The notes: generated by a model not told the origin, from the letters alone. Shown: positions 34,184 to 43,844, counted from the stretch's first letter. The stretch: DNA of 64,000 bases from Candidatus Dadabacteria bacterium (GCA_022822065.1 JAJECI010000003.1:1-64000), one strand, 5' to 3'. Numbers and translations are program-made.

Positions 34184-35250
34184 AGGTCAGCGTCCCGTAT
34201 TTCCTGGCCTTTTGTCCACCTGCTCGGAAGAAATATCTTCTGGTAAACCGAGAGCGCATAAAGATCGGACATTCCGGCAATGAAGTCGCATACCGCCCTT
34301 TGCAGCGTTTCATCCTCCCGCACGGGCATCTTGCAGAAGCTCTCACGGAAGATCTTCTCGTTCTCGCAGAAATACAAGTAAAGCTCCTTCACGACTTTTT
34401 TGGATTTGTTGTGAAGCGAAAGCAGCCGCTCGCTTGCGTAGACATTCTTGTAGAGGTAGGTTCTGAGACCCAAAAGCGCCTCAAACACTTCCTCGCTCAT
34501 AAGAATTCTAACCCTGCCTCTTTCGATAGTCTGCTCAACGATGTCCACTACCATCGTGTTTATTCTTTGCGAAGCCGTATCTCCGAGGACCGAGATATAT
34601 TCTGCGGGAACATCGCCGGGGGATATGATACCCGAGCGGATTGCGTCATCAAGATCGTGATTCGCGTAGGCGACAAGGTCCGAAATCTTGGTTACCTGAC
34701 CTTCGAGGGTAAGCGGCCTGTTCTCCTCGGTCTCTATTCCTTCCTTTCCCCAACCCTTGGAATGTTTAGCTATTCCCTCTCTGACTTCGTGCGTTAGGTT
34801 GAGTCCAGTTCCGTCGCGTTCCAGCACATCCACGATCCTTATGCTCTGACGAACGTGTTTGAACCCGCCCGGGAACACTTCATTAAGCCCTTCCTCGCCG
34901 GAGTGGCCGAAGGGAGTGTGCCCGAGGTCGTGACCGAGCGCTATGGCTTCGGTCAGATCTTCGTTAAGCATAAGCGCTTTCGATATAGTTCTGGCTATCT
35001 GGGAGACCTCTATTACATGGGTCAGCCTTGTGCGGTAATGATCGTTGGTCGGAGAGATGAATACCTGGGTTTTATGCTTTAGTCTTCTGAAGGCCTTGGA
35101 GTGAATTATCCTGTCCCGGTCCCTCTGAAAGCACGTTCTTATGTCGCACTCGCGCTCGGGGTTCGCTCTTCCTTTGGATTCGGAACTGAGAGTCGCCATG
35201 GGACTGAGCAGTTTTTTTTCGTTTTCCTCAGTCTGTTCTCTTATCAGCAA
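34180..35250 (-). CDS. dgt: dGTP triphosphohydrolase-like HD protein
   Basis: This is a dGTPase-family enzyme that hydrolyses dNTPs to nucleosides and tripolyphosphate. FQRDRDRIIHSKAFRRLKHKTQVF precedes THVIEVSQIAR and the HD motif ALGHDLGHTPFGHSGE near 110-125. Family proteins start close to REQTEENEKKLLSP, so the frame must begin far upstream of the first ATG (35193). TTG codons lie at 35259 and 35250; the AAGAGG ribosome binding site is directly adjacent to the first and 9 bases before the second, so 35250 is preferred. It starts 15 bp after hisF and overlaps mqnA. Confidence 0.85.
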   Translation of the reverse strand: MLIREQTEENEKKLLSPMATLSSESKGRANPERECDIRTCFQRDRDRIIHSKAFRRLKHKTQVFISPTNDHYRTRLTHVIEVSQIARTISKALMLNEDLTEAIALGHDLGHTPFGHSGEEGLNEVFPGGFKHVRQSIRIVDVLERDGTGLNLTHEVREGIAKHSKGWGKEGIETEENRPLTLEGQVTKISDLVAYANHDLDDAIRSGIISPGDVPAEYISVLGDTASQRINTMVVDIVEQTIERGRVRILMSEEVFEALLGLRTYLYKNVYASERLLSLHNKSKKVVKELYLYFCENEKIFRESFCKMPVREDETLQRAVCDFIAGMSDLYALSVYQKIFLPSRWTKGQEIRDADL

Positions 35251-35265
35251 GATGTCCAACCTCTT

Positions 35266-36027
35266 TTATGGCAGCCTTACCAGCACTCCCTTCTCTGACA
35301 GGAACTCCTTCGCCTCGTTTATCGAGTACTTGCCGTAATGAAAAATCGAGGCGCACAAAACGGCGTCTGCCAGTCCCGCTTCCACCGCTTCAAGCAGGTG
35401 CTCAAGCCGCCCCGCGCCTCCAGAAGCTATGACGGGAATACCGACGGTCTCGGAAATGGCTCTTGTGAGTTCAAGATCGTATCCGTCCTCAGTGCCGTCC
35501 CTGTCCATGCTCGTAAGAAGGATTTCCCCCGCTCCGAAATCCTCCATCTTCCCGGCCCATCCGACTGCGTCTATTCCGGTCGGGTTGCGGCCGCCATGGG
35601 TGAAGACCTCCCATCCCCCGCCGTCTCTTCTCCTCGCATCTATCGCGACTACTATGCACTGGCTTCCGAACCTGTCAGAAGCACGCCTTACGAACTCGGG
35701 ATCCGTTATTGCCGCCGTGTTGATCGTGACTTTGTCCGCCCCTGCCAGCAGAAGTTCCCTTACGTCCTCCACGGTTCTCAGCCCTCCTCCGACGGTCAGG
35801 GGGACAAAGACCTCGCTCGCGGTCCGTTCGACCACGTCTATCATTGTTTTTCTCTTTTCGTGCGAGGCGGTGATATCGAGAAACGTTATCTCGTCAGCGC
35901 CCTCTTCGCTGTACTTTTTCGCTACCTCGACCGGGTCTCCGGCGTCCCTTAAGTTGACGAAGCGCACCCCTTTTACCACTCTTCCGTCCTTTACGTCAAG
36001 ACATGGGATTATTCTCTTAGAAACCAT
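35266..36027 (-). CDS. hisF: Imidazole glycerol phosphate synthase subunit HisF
   Basis: HisF is the cyclase half of the glutamine-dependent IGP synthase in histidine synthesis. The 253-residue TIM barrel begins [20 protein letters not shown]. It has the catalytic Asp in PCLDVKDG (Asp11), [11 protein letters not shown] near 81, and the second catalytic Asp in LTSMDRDGT near 130. ATG 36027 follows the hisA stop by 1 base. No hisH is adjacent, which is unusual for hisA-hisF pairs. Confidence 0.95.
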   Translation of the reverse strand: MVSKRIIPCLDVKDGRVVKGVRFVNLRDAGDPVEVAKKYSEEGADEITFLDITASHEKRKTMIDVVERTASEVFVPLTVGGGLRTVEDVRELLLAGADKVTINTAAITDPEFVRRASDRFGSQCIVVAIDARRRDGGGWEVFTHGGRNPTGIDAVGWAGKMEDFGAGEILLTSMDRDGTEDGYDLELTRAISETVGIPVIASGGAGRLEHLLEAVEAGLADAVLCASIFHYGKYSINEAKEFLSEKGVLVRLP

Positions 36028-36028
36028 C

Positions 36029-36751
36029 TTATTGAAACCTTCGTATGCTGTCTTCAAGATCAATGGAACCCGAGTAAAGCGATTTCCCTAGTATCGCTCC
36101 CAGCAGGTTGTCGTCCCCGACAGACTCTATCTCGCTTAGGTCGGCAAGCGACGCGATACCGCCTGAAACGATTACCGGAAGGGAACACAGAGAAAGGAAG
36201 CCTTTTATCGAAGCTGTGTCTATACCCTCCATGGTTCCGTCCCTGTCAACGTTTGTGTGAATAACAAGCGACACGCCGATATCGCGGAATTCAAGCATCG
36301 TCTGGGCGATGTCCGTGTCTATTGTTTCTTTCCATCCACGCAACGCTATCTTTCCTCCCTTTGTGTCAATCCCGACGGCTATTTTCCCGGGAAATCTCCC
36401 GCAGATATGCTCGAGAAAGTCCCTGTCGGTAAAGGCCGAAGTGCCTATTATCACTCTCTCGATGCCAATTTCGAGGTACTTCTCAACGGTGGCAATGTTT
36501 CTTATCCCCCCTCCAACCTGAACGTTCGAGGAAACGGAGCGGACTATTTCTTCTACAGCTTCGAAATTTCTGGGATTTCCTTTAAACGCTCCGTCAAGGT
36601 CCACGACGTGAATCCACTCGGCTCCGCACCGCTCCCACTTTTTCGCTGTATCGGAAGGGCTGTTTGAAAACACGGTCTCCGTGCCCTCTTCTCCCTTCAG
36701 AAGCCGCACGCAGTTTCCGTTTTTTAAGTCTATGGCGGGGATTATGAGCAA
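36029..36751 (-). CDS. hisA: Phosphoribosylformimino-AICAR-P isomerase HisA
   Basis: HisA isomerises ProFAR to PRFAR in histidine synthesis. The 240-residue TIM barrel starts [16 protein letters not shown], with the catalytic Asp in PAIDLK near residue 8 and a second Asp in [11 protein letters not shown] near 167-175. VQVGGGIR near 77 and VSGGIAS near 197 form the phosphate-binding loops. It is the first gene of hisA-hisF-dgt-mqnA-mqnD. It diverges from the EVE-domain gene across 137 bp. Confidence 0.95.
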   Translation of the reverse strand: MLIIPAIDLKNGNCVRLLKGEEGTETVFSNSPSDTAKKWERCGAEWIHVVDLDGAFKGNPRNFEAVEEIVRSVSSNVQVGGGIRNIATVEKYLEIGIERVIIGTSAFTDRDFLEHICGRFPGKIAVGIDTKGGKIALRGWKETIDTDIAQTMLEFRDIGVSLVIHTNVDRDGTMEGIDTASIKGFLSLCSLPVIVSGGIASLADLSEIESVGDDNLLGAILGKSLYSGSIDLEDSIRRFQ

Positions 36752-36853
36752 TTCAAAACCTCATTGATAAAAGCCACCGGAAATAATACACAAGCGGGAA
36801 AGGTATTATAAGGATATTTCGAAAAAATATCGATTTAAATTCGCGACGTTGTG

Positions 36854-36881
36854 TTGAATCCGAATTCCCGCTCGCTATAAT
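36854..36881 (+). promoter_or_regulatory. Promoter of the EVE-domain gene, predicted leaderless
   Basis: TTGAAT (36854-36859), a 16-base spacer and a perfect TATAAT (36876-36881). Seven bases separate the -10 from the GTG at 36889, which coincides with the expected transcription start. There is no ribosome binding site. Confidence 0.7.
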
Positions 36882-36888
36882 TCAGATC

Positions 36889-37302
36889 GTGAACTATTGG
36901 CTCGTTAAATCGGAACCGTTTAAATATTCGTGGGAGGAATTTCTCCGCGACGGGTGGACTTACTGGGACGGGGTGAGAAACTATCAGGCCAGAAACAATC
37001 TGAAGGGTATGAAAAAGGGCGACCTGGTCCTTTTCTACCACAGCAACAAGGGCCTTGAAGTGGTGGGTATATCCGAGGTTATAAGGGAGTATTACCAGGA
37101 TCCTACGACGGAAGACGAAAGATGGGTCGTGGTTGACCTGAAGCCCGTGGAGACGCTTGAGAATCCAGTATCTCTCAAGCAGATAAAGAACGACGAGAGA
37201 CTCAGTGGTATCTCCCTTGTAAGGCAGAGCAGACTTTCAGTCATGCAGATTGAAAAGAAGCATTTTGATGTGATCGTCGAGCTTGGAAGAACGAACCCCT
37301 GA
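36889..37302 (+). CDS. EVE-domain (PUA-like) protein
   Basis: The 137-residue protein is a single EVE domain, related to thymocyte nuclear protein 1 and the PUA/ASCH/YTH folds. It opens YWLVKSEPFKYSWEEFLRD, then WDGVRNYQARNNL, KKGDLVLFYHS and GISEV. EVE domains bind modified bases in DNA or RNA, and free-standing versions are widespread in bacteria with unknown roles. The start is GTG, preceded only by a promoter. The following 169 bp to rng hold no gene. Confidence 0.9.
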   Translation: MNYWLVKSEPFKYSWEEFLRDGWTYWDGVRNYQARNNLKGMKKGDLVLFYHSNKGLEVVGISEVIREYYQDPTTEDERWVVVDLKPVETLENPVSLKQIKNDERLSGISLVRQSRLSVMQIEKKHFDVIVELGRTNP

Positions 37303-37471
37303 CTTCTGCGAAAGTGCGTAAAGACCGTCTACTCCGCGCGCAGTCTGCCGGGGAGATTCGTTTCGGCGAAACGCTTGACGGAAGTTCCAACCTATCGGCA
37401 AGCCTGTTTTTTCCACATTGCCCTCTTGCAGTTATACTTAATAGGATAACTAATTTATATTTCAACATCCT

Positions 37472-38965
37472 ATGAATACTCAACTTATCATCAACTCGCT
37501 TTTTAACGAGACGAGGATAGCGGTCTTGGAGAAAAGTAGGCTCATTGAACTTTTCATTGAAAGGAAATCCAATTCTTCAATGGTGGGCAACATCTACAAG
37601 GGGAAAGTCGAAAAGATAGTTCCCGGCATGCAGGCGGCGTTTGTCGCCATGGGAGACGGCAGGTCCGGGTTTCTCTCAGCCGAGGATGTGTACGAGGAAT
37701 CGCTCAGCGAACTTTTTCTTGAAGAGGAAGAGACAAAAAAGGTTTCCAGAAAAAACCACCAGCCGATACAGAACGTGCTGCGCCAGGGTCAGGAAGTGAT
37801 GGTCCAGGTCACAAAGGAACCCACCGGAAACAAGGGTCCCAAGCTTACCTCTCACGTAGGCATACCGGGCAAGTATCTTGTTCTGCTTCCCGGGTCGGAC
37901 TCGGTGAACCTGTCCCGCAAAATAACCGACAGAAAAAGCAGGAAAAGATTTTCCGAAATCATGCGGAACAAGCCCGAGGACATGGGTTTTATAGTGAGAA
38001 CGGCGAGTGTGGAAGCGGACGAGAAGGACATCAAGACCGAGATGAGAGCGCTTGCGAGAAAATGGAGAAGGATAAAGAAAAAGTATGAAGAATCGAAAAA
38101 CCCGGGCGCGATATACGAAGAAGCCGATACCTGTATCAGGGTCGTCAGGGACCTTATGGGAAACGGCCTTAAGAAAATAGTCGTTGACTCTCCCAAGGCC
38201 CACGGCCGGATTACCAAGTACTTTTCCGACAAGGTTAAGAAGGATGGCTTCAAAGTCGATATGTACGACAAGGAAGAATCCATATTCGACAGGTACGGAA
38301 TCGAGAGCCAGATCGAAAAAATGTACAGAAAAAAGGTCTGGATGAAGTCGGGAGGTTACCTGATCATAGACGAGGCTGAGGGGCTCACTGTGATAGACGT
38401 TAACTCCGGGAAACTCGTCGGAGAGGAGTTTCACAAGAAAACAATAATGAAAACGAACGAAGAAGCCGCGGTTGAAGCCGCAAGGCAGATAAGGCTTCGC
38501 AATCTGGTCGGAATCATAGTTATCGATTTCATAGACATGCAGTCTGTTAGATCCAGAAAGAAGATAGAGTCGCTTTTCGCGAATGAGATGAAAAAGGATA
38601 AGGCGAGGACCACGATCCAGGAAATATCGTCTTTCAGCGTAATCCAGCTTACCAGGCGCAGAGTCAGGGAAAGCATACTTTCCGACTTGACCGAACCCTG
38701 CGATACCTGCGATGGAAGAGGACGGATAAAGTCGATATACACCACCTGTTACGAGATACTGAGGGATATTGATCAATGGACAAGGCAGAGCGCCGAGGGA
38801 CCTCTTGTCGTTCAGGCCAATAAGAAGGTCATAGCGAAGCTCAGAGAGATAGAAGGAAGATCCATAAGAAAAATCCAGCGGGAGAGGGGAGTAAAGATAA
38901 AGTTCAAATCGACTGAAGATACTCTGGAGAGGTTCACGATTTCCAGGGAAGGAAGTTCTGGTTAG
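37472..38965 (+). CDS. rng: Ribonuclease G (RNase E/G family)
   Basis: RNase G processes rRNA 5' ends and some mRNAs. The 497-residue protein has an S1 RNA-binding domain (residues about 38-120, VGNIYKGKVEKIVPGMQAAF), a 5'-sensor region, and the metal-binding catalytic block TVIDVNSGK near 309 and GIIVIDFIDM near 348. The CDTCDGRG zinc-link follows near 410. It lacks the long C-terminal tail of RNase E. Upstream lies a -10-like TATACT (about 37434-37439) but no clear ribosome binding site before ATG 37472. Confidence 0.92.
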   Translation: MNTQLIINSLFNETRIAVLEKSRLIELFIERKSNSSMVGNIYKGKVEKIVPGMQAAFVAMGDGRSGFLSAEDVYEESLSELFLEEEETKKVSRKNHQPIQNVLRQGQEVMVQVTKEPTGNKGPKLTSHVGIPGKYLVLLPGSDSVNLSRKITDRKSRKRFSEIMRNKPEDMGFIVRTASVEADEKDIKTEMRALARKWRRIKKKYEESKNPGAIYEEADTCIRVVRDLMGNGLKKIVVDSPKAHGRITKYFSDKVKKDGFKVDMYDKEESIFDRYGIESQIEKMYRKKVWMKSGGYLIIDEAEGLTVIDVNSGKLVGEEFHKKTIMKTNEEAAVEAARQIRLRNLVGIIVIDFIDMQSVRSRKKIESLFANEMKKDKARTTIQEISSFSVIQLTRRRVRESILSDLTEPCDTCDGRGRIKSIYTTCYEILRDIDQWTRQSAEGPLVVQANKKVIAKLREIEGRSIRKIQRERGVKIKFKSTEDTLERFTISREGSSG

Positions 38966-38984
38966 TCGAAAGGAGCGTTCTGAG

Positions 38985-39407
38985 TTGAGGGAAAACGGAT
39001 CTCTTTATCACGTGGCGATCGCCGTAAAAGATATCAAGAAAGCTGAAGATATCTACTCCAAGCTACTCGGGCTTCGGGTTGTCCACAGAGAAGACGTGGT
39101 CAACTATGGGGTCAAAACATCGATGCTTTGCTCCGAATCGGAAGAGGGCACCGCGATTGAGCTTATCGAGCCTCTGGACGAGAATTCTCCGATTTCACAG
39201 TTCCTGGAGAAAAGAGGGGAGGGCGTTCACCACATCTGCTTTCTTGTGGACGATGTAGAGTCCTCTCTCCGGGCCCTCGAAAAAGAAGGTGTCAGGCTTA
39301 TCGATGAACATCCGAGGCCGGGATCTTACAACTGTAAAGTCGCCTTTATACATCCCAAGTCAATGAATGGAGTGCTGGTGGAACTTGCGGAGAAGATAAA
39401 GGATTGA
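38985..39407 (+). CDS. mce: Methylmalonyl-CoA epimerase
   Basis: This is a VOC-family enzyme interconverting the two methylmalonyl-CoA epimers in propionate and odd-chain metabolism. The 140-residue protein begins SLYHVAIAVKDIKKAEDIY, with the metal-binding His in YHVAIAV and the second in GEGVHHICFLVDD near 79. The closing Glu is in GVLVELAE. It starts with TTG 38985, supported by AAAGGAG 9 bases upstream, 19 bp after rng. No mutase gene is present in the window. Confidence 0.88.
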   Translation: MRENGSLYHVAIAVKDIKKAEDIYSKLLGLRVVHREDVVNYGVKTSMLCSESEEGTAIELIEPLDENSPISQFLEKRGEGVHHICFLVDDVESSLRALEKEGVRLIDEHPRPGSYNCKVAFIHPKSMNGVLVELAEKIKD

Positions 39408-39422
39408 GGAGAGGGTTTTTGA

Positions 39423-39602
39423 TTAGGTGCCGCTCTGCCCCTCTTCTTTGTTGTCTGAGTCGTCGTCTTTTAGAGATTTCCTGAACCCGCTTATTCCCTT
39501 GCCGAGAGAAGATCCCAGATCTCCGAGCCTGCTAGGACCGAAGATTATAAGCAGGATTGCCAGTATCAGGATTAATTCCCATATGCCGAATTGTCCGAAC
39601 AT
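39423..39602 (-). CDS. tatA: Twin-arginine translocase subunit TatA
   Basis: This short gene encodes 59 residues on the minus strand. The protein begins MFGQFGIWELILILAILLII, a single transmembrane helix, followed by the FGPSRLGDLG hinge that is the hallmark of TatA/E. It continues with an amphipathic helix (SSLGKGISGFRKSLKD) and an acidic tail ending at TAA (39423-39425). TatA forms the pore of the Tat pathway that exports folded proteins. TatB and TatC are not visible nearby. It lies tail-to-tail with mce, 15 bp apart. Confidence 0.88.
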   Translation of the reverse strand: MFGQFGIWELILILAILLIIFGPSRLGDLGSSLGKGISGFRKSLKDDDSDNKEEGQSGT

Positions 39603-39918
39603 ATGAGGGAAATGATACCCGAATACTGTTGCTTCTCAAATATTTTCAGATGATGCTCTGAATTTACCGATATTGCGTCTGAGTGGATGGGGGAATTGAG
39701 GTTGACATTCCATATTCTGAATGCATGATTCCCACTGGGAAAGCACGCAATGAACCTTCCGCATGTAAAAAGATCGCTTGAGACCGTGTTCATAAAGGCC
39801 GTTTCGCAGTTTATGGTTGTATTTCGCTTGCCGTCGCCTTCTGGGCGTGAATCAGAGGTGGCATTCGCGAAGGAGAGCCTTACCGCGTACGGGCGGGACA
39901 GCTTAGTGTGGTAATGCC
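39603..39918. other. Intergenic region between tatA and the epimerase gene
   Basis: No convincing gene lies in these 316 bp. A minus-strand frame at 39572-39793 overlaps the start of tatA and has no ribosome binding site or recognisable product. A TTGACA occurs at about 39704 but has no good -10 partner. The GC content rises sharply towards 39830, where the following high-GC gene pair begins, so this may be the edge of a transferred segment. Confidence 0.5.
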
Positions 39919-40914
39919 ATGCGGGTGATCACGGGAGCGAGCGGCCATATCGGCGGCGTGCTTGCGCGGGCCTTGGTGGAGCGGTACGACGCCTGCCCGG
40001 TTCGCGCGATATTCCGCAAGAGGCGGGGCACCGCCGCGGATCTTGACGTCGAGTGGGTCAACGGCGATATTCTGGACAAGGAATCACTGCTCACCGCTTT
40101 CACAGGCGCGGAAGTCGTCTTCCATCTGGCCGCCCTAGTCTCGATCGATCCCGGCAGGGGGAAAAAAGTCCATACAACGAATGTCTCAGGCACGCGTAAC
40201 GTTGTCGAAGCCGCCCTTGACTGTGGCGTGAGGCGACTCGTTTACTTTTCCTCGATTCACGCCTACAACCAGTACCCGCTTGACGAAGTTCTCGATGAGG
40301 GCCGCGATTCCGCCGACGGCCCGCGGCACGATGCCTATGCCCGGTCGAAAGCCTCCGGCGAGGCGGAAGTTCGCCGCGGCATAGATCGCGGTCTGGACGC
40401 CGTAATTCTTAATCCGACCGGCGTGATCGGCCCTTTTGACGGCGGACCTTCGCATATGGGACAGTTCTTCCTCGACCTGCACCGGAGGAGAATTCCCGCG
40501 CAGATCGCAGGCGGCTTTGATTGTGTCGATGTGCGCGATGTCGTAGATGCTGCGGTGGCCGCCGAGACGCAAGCGAGGTGCGGCGAAAACTACATCCTGT
40601 CAGGCGGTTGGTATTCCATGCGCGATTTGGCGCTACTGTCCCAACAGGCGACCGGGGTGGCACCGCCCCGTTTCGTGTTCCCCATGTTTCTGGCCCGGTT
40701 TTGGGCGCCCTTCCAAGTCATTTTGGACCGTAGTCGCGGGCGCCGGCCCCTCTATACGCCTGCTGCGCTACGCTTTGTGAGCGGTGGCAACCAGCAGGTA
40801 TCCAGTGCCAAGGCGCAGGCGGAACTCGGGTTCAGGTCGCGTCCCTTGGCGGATTCGGTTAGGGACACCTATCGATGGTTTGACGAGCAGGGCATGCTCG
40901 GCGAGGATGGTTGA
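39919..40914 (+). CDS. NAD(P)-dependent extended-SDR epimerase/dehydrogenase (3-beta-HSD or DFR-like)
   Basis: The 331-residue protein is an extended short-chain dehydrogenase. The Rossmann motif ITGASGHIGG is at residues 4-13, FHLAALVSI near 71-79, FSSIHAY near 110, and the catalytic YARSK near 140. It resembles dihydroflavonol 4-reductase and 3-beta-hydroxysteroid dehydrogenase types rather than sugar epimerases. GC content and codon use differ from the flanking genes. It runs directly into the 5-alpha-reductase-like gene (TGAGATG), so the two act in one transcript. The substrate is unproven. Confidence 0.8.
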   Translation: MRVITGASGHIGGVLARALVERYDACPVRAIFRKRRGTAADLDVEWVNGDILDKESLLTAFTGAEVVFHLAALVSIDPGRGKKVHTTNVSGTRNVVEAALDCGVRRLVYFSSIHAYNQYPLDEVLDEGRDSADGPRHDAYARSKASGEAEVRRGIDRGLDAVILNPTGVIGPFDGGPSHMGQFFLDLHRRRIPAQIAGGFDCVDVRDVVDAAVAAETQARCGENYILSGGWYSMRDLALLSQQATGVAPPRFVFPMFLARFWAPFQVILDRSRGRRPLYTPAALRFVSGGNQQVSSAKAQAELGFRSRPLADSVRDTYRWFDEQGMLGEDG

Positions 40915-40915
40915 G

Positions 40916-41677
40916 ATGGCAGAGGAACAACTTCACCGCGTGATGGTATGGGCAGTTATTGCTACGGCTCTTCCGACGTTCCTGTACCTGTTCCGTAAAA
41001 CCGCGCCATATGGCCGTCATTACGCAGGCGCGGGCTGGGGGCCGCACATTTCCAGCAGGCTCGGCTGGATCATCATGGAACTGCCGGCGGTTGTCGTCTT
41101 CATCGCCATCTATCTCAACGGGAAGGCCGCATTCCACATCGTGCCGCTGCTCTTTCTGGTCATGTGGCAGGCTCACTATCTGAACCGGACGTTCATTTAC
41201 CCGTTTCGGATCCGGGCGAGCGGACGGAAGACGCCGTTGCTGGTGATCGGATCGGGCTTTTTCTTCAATGTGATTAACGCCTACATCAATGCCCGGTTCA
41301 TTTCGGAATTTGGTGGGTATGCCGTTGAATGGCTCGTCGACCCTCGTTTCCTGATCGGCGTCGGGATTTTCCTGGGCGGGATTGCTCTCAACCTCCACGC
41401 CGACAATATCCTCATTCGTCTGCGCAGGCCGGGCGAGACCGGCTATGTGGTTCCGCAGGGTGGCGGGTTTCGCTTTGTCTCGTGCCCGAATTATCTGGGC
41501 GAAATCCTCGAATGGGTCGGCTGGGCGCTCGCGACGTGGTCATCAGGCGGTCTAGCCTTCTTGCTGTTCACTTCCGCCAATCTCGTTCCTAGGGCGCGCA
41601 GCAACCATCAATGGTATGTGGAAACCTTCAGGGATTACCCGCCGCATCGCAAGGCCCTGATACCGGGCATTTATTGA
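40916..41677 (+). CDS. Steroid 5-alpha-reductase-family membrane protein (DUF1295-like)
   Basis: The 253-residue membrane protein has about six helices and the C-terminal NADPH-binding blocks of the 3-oxo-5-alpha-steroid 4-dehydrogenase family: IPQG-like VVPQGGGFRFVSCPNYLGEILEWVGWA near 175-200 and NHQWYVETFRDYPPHRKALIPGIY at the end. I chose ATG 40916, 1 base after the preceding stop. The family reduces activated C=C bonds in steroids or polyprenoid lipids. Paired with the SDR it could modify sterols, but related bacterial proteins act on unknown lipids. Confidence 0.8.
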   Translation: MAEEQLHRVMVWAVIATALPTFLYLFRKTAPYGRHYAGAGWGPHISSRLGWIIMELPAVVVFIAIYLNGKAAFHIVPLLFLVMWQAHYLNRTFIYPFRIRASGRKTPLLVIGSGFFFNVINAYINARFISEFGGYAVEWLVDPRFLIGVGIFLGGIALNLHADNILIRLRRPGETGYVVPQGGGFRFVSCPNYLGEILEWVGWALATWSSGGLAFLLFTSANLVPRARSNHQWYVETFRDYPPHRKALIPGIY

Positions 41678-41753
41678 TTGAGAGAAGCATGTTTGGTACA
41701 AGTCCTGGGCGGCCTTTCGGTCTGGCTCACCCTTGTGGACATCGCATTGCGGG

Positions 41754-43844
41754 TCAGATTTTCGAGAAATCGGCGATCATGAAAAACAGATCTTTTATCT
41801 CGTTGAGCAAAGCCAGGCGATTGTCTCTGACCTTCTTGTTTTTGTCCATTACCATTACCGCGTCAAAAAAACGGTCTATAGGACCCGCGAGCGTTTTTAT
41901 GGACTCAAGGCAACTCAGGTAATCGCTTTGCCTGGGGGCTTTTCCAGAGTCGCTCAGTCTTTTTAGAACCGCGGTTTGCGTCTTGGTAAAAGCTTTGTGG
42001 AGATCCCTTTCCTCTTTTTGCTTGAACAGCTTCTTGTCAAGCGGCGAAGACGGTCTGGTTTTCGCTATGTTGAAGACTCTTTTAAAGCCCGTCGCCAGGG
42101 CTTCAAAATCCTTTCGTTTTGCGAATTTCCCAAGCGCGTTTATCCTGCGGTAGGCGTCAAGGGGGTTGTCGAAACCTGCCGAGATCACGGATTCGACAAT
42201 GTTTCTCCCGTAGCCCGACTCTGTCATCAGGTTGCGGAATCTCTCGGAGAAAAACGCGAGGATATTCTCTTTAAGCTCTTCTTCGGATAGTTTGACCTCG
42301 CGGGTTTTTTGCGCTTCCATGGACTCGAAGACGAGCTTTATGCTGTGTTCAAGGACCGTGGAGACGGAAATATCGAGCTTTTTCTCTATGGCAATTCTTA
42401 TTATTCCGAGGGTCTGCCTTCTCAGAGCATAGGGATCGGAAGACCCGGTAGGTGCGAGGTCTGCGATGAAACAGGAACAGATGTTATCCATCTTGTCCAC
42501 GATGCTTAGAAGTGCTCCGGTCTTGGTGTGGGGAAGCTCGCCGGTTCTCGTAAGCGGCATATACTGCTCTTCGACCGCGTTTGCGACGGCTTTTTTCTCC
42601 CCGGAGGCAAGCGAGTAGTACTTGCCCATCACTCCTTGGAGCTCAGCGAATTCGAAGACCATCTGGGTCGCGAGATCGGACTTTGAAAGTTCAGCGGCTC
42701 TCTCGAGGTCAGGGTTATCGAACATATCGGCTGCAAGCGTTCTCATCCGTTCGACCTTTGCCTTGTAGCTTCCTATATCCGATAGGAACACCATGCTCTC
42801 AAGATCTTCTGTGTAATCGCTTGGGTTCTTTTTCGTATCTTCGGAGAAAAAGAATTCGGCGTCGTTAAGTCTTGCCCTTATTACCCGCTCGTTTCCCCTT
42901 ATAATCACCTGTTTGTCCTTGACCGGAGTTCCGCAGACAAAGATGAAATTCGGGAGAAGTTTCCCGGTCTTCTGGGAATAAACGGGGAAATATTTCTGGT
43001 GGTTTTTCATTACGCTTATCAGCACTTCCTCGGGCAAACGCAGGTATTTCTTCTCGAATTCTCCGACAAGCACCGTTGGGTGCTCCACCAGGTTTATGAC
43101 GGTCTCAAGCAGTTCAGGGTCCTCTTTTACGGTTCCGCCTATCTTTTTCGCCGCCGCTTCAGTGTCTTTTCTTATGATGTCCTTTCTTCTCTCGGGATCG
43201 GCTACTACGTTGCTTTTCTTGAGCGCCTTCAGATAGCCTTCCCAAGACGCCACTTGAAAAGGCTTCGGGGAAGTAAACCTGTGACCAAAGCTCTGATCAG
43301 AGCTTTTGATGTTCTCAACGCTGAATTTTACGGGCTTGCCGTCGTAAAGAGCCGCTATCCACCTTATGGGTCTTGCGAAGGTCAATTTCCCGCTTCCCCA
43401 TCTCATAGATTTTTGAAAGGGAACCGATGAGATTGCTCCCGGGAGAATCTCTTTTAGAACGGATGAAGTTCTTCTCCCTTTTATCGTTTTCCTTACGCAG
43501 AGGAACTCTCCGTTATCCCTTTTTGCGATGACGAGTTTATCGACATCGACCTTCTGGGACCTTGCGAAACCCAACGCTGCTTTTGTGGGCTTTCCGTTTT
43601 CGTCAAATGCTATGCGTATTGGCGGCCCGAAGTTCTCGGTCGTGCGGTCCTTCTGTCTTCTCTCAAGTCCGCTTACCCTTGCCGAAAGCCTTCTCGGGGT
43701 GTAGAGAATCTCCATTTCCTCGAATTCAATACCCTTGTCGCGAAACTCTCCGCTTAGGATATTGCCCAGATCCCCCCGGGCTTTTTCAAGGAAAAGAGCG
43801 GGTATTTCCTCCGTTCCGATTTCGAGTATCAGTTCTTTTTCCAT
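41754..43844 (-). CDS. glyS: Glycyl-tRNA synthetase beta subunit
   Basis: GlyS is the large tRNA-binding subunit of the alpha2-beta2 glycyl-tRNA synthetase. The 696-residue protein starts [18 protein letters not shown], the family's usual opening, at ATG 43844. It contains [13 protein letters not shown] near 70, and the HD-like region [12 protein letters not shown] near 480. The anticodon-binding domain lies at the end. Its start overlaps the end of glyQ by 16 bases, which fixes stoichiometric expression. Confidence 0.95.
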   Translation of the reverse strand: MEKELILEIGTEEIPALFLEKARGDLGNILSGEFRDKGIEFEEMEILYTPRRLSARVSGLERRQKDRTTENFGPPIRIAFDENGKPTKAALGFARSQKVDVDKLVIAKRDNGEFLCVRKTIKGRRTSSVLKEILPGAISSVPFQKSMRWGSGKLTFARPIRWIAALYDGKPVKFSVENIKSSDQSFGHRFTSPKPFQVASWEGYLKALKKSNVVADPERRKDIIRKDTEAAAKKIGGTVKEDPELLETVINLVEHPTVLVGEFEKKYLRLPEEVLISVMKNHQKYFPVYSQKTGKLLPNFIFVCGTPVKDKQVIIRGNERVIRARLNDAEFFFSEDTKKNPSDYTEDLESMVFLSDIGSYKAKVERMRTLAADMFDNPDLERAAELSKSDLATQMVFEFAELQGVMGKYYSLASGEKKAVANAVEEQYMPLTRTGELPHTKTGALLSIVDKMDNICSCFIADLAPTGSSDPYALRRQTLGIIRIAIEKKLDISVSTVLEHSIKLVFESMEAQKTREVKLSEEELKENILAFFSERFRNLMTESGYGRNIVESVISAGFDNPLDAYRRINALGKFAKRKDFEALATGFKRVFNIAKTRPSSPLDKKLFKQKEERDLHKAFTKTQTAVLKRLSDSGKAPRQSDYLSCLESIKTLAGPIDRFFDAVMVMDKNKKVRDNRLALLNEIKDLFFMIADFSKI

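Noticed and set aside
39700-39740. TTGACA as a promoter for the epimerase gene
   Set aside because: No acceptable -10 lies 15-19 bases downstream, and the gene starts some 200 bases away.
39572-39793. 73-residue minus-strand frame overlapping the start of tatA
   Set aside because: It has no ribosome binding site or family resemblance and overlaps the well-supported tatA start in another frame.
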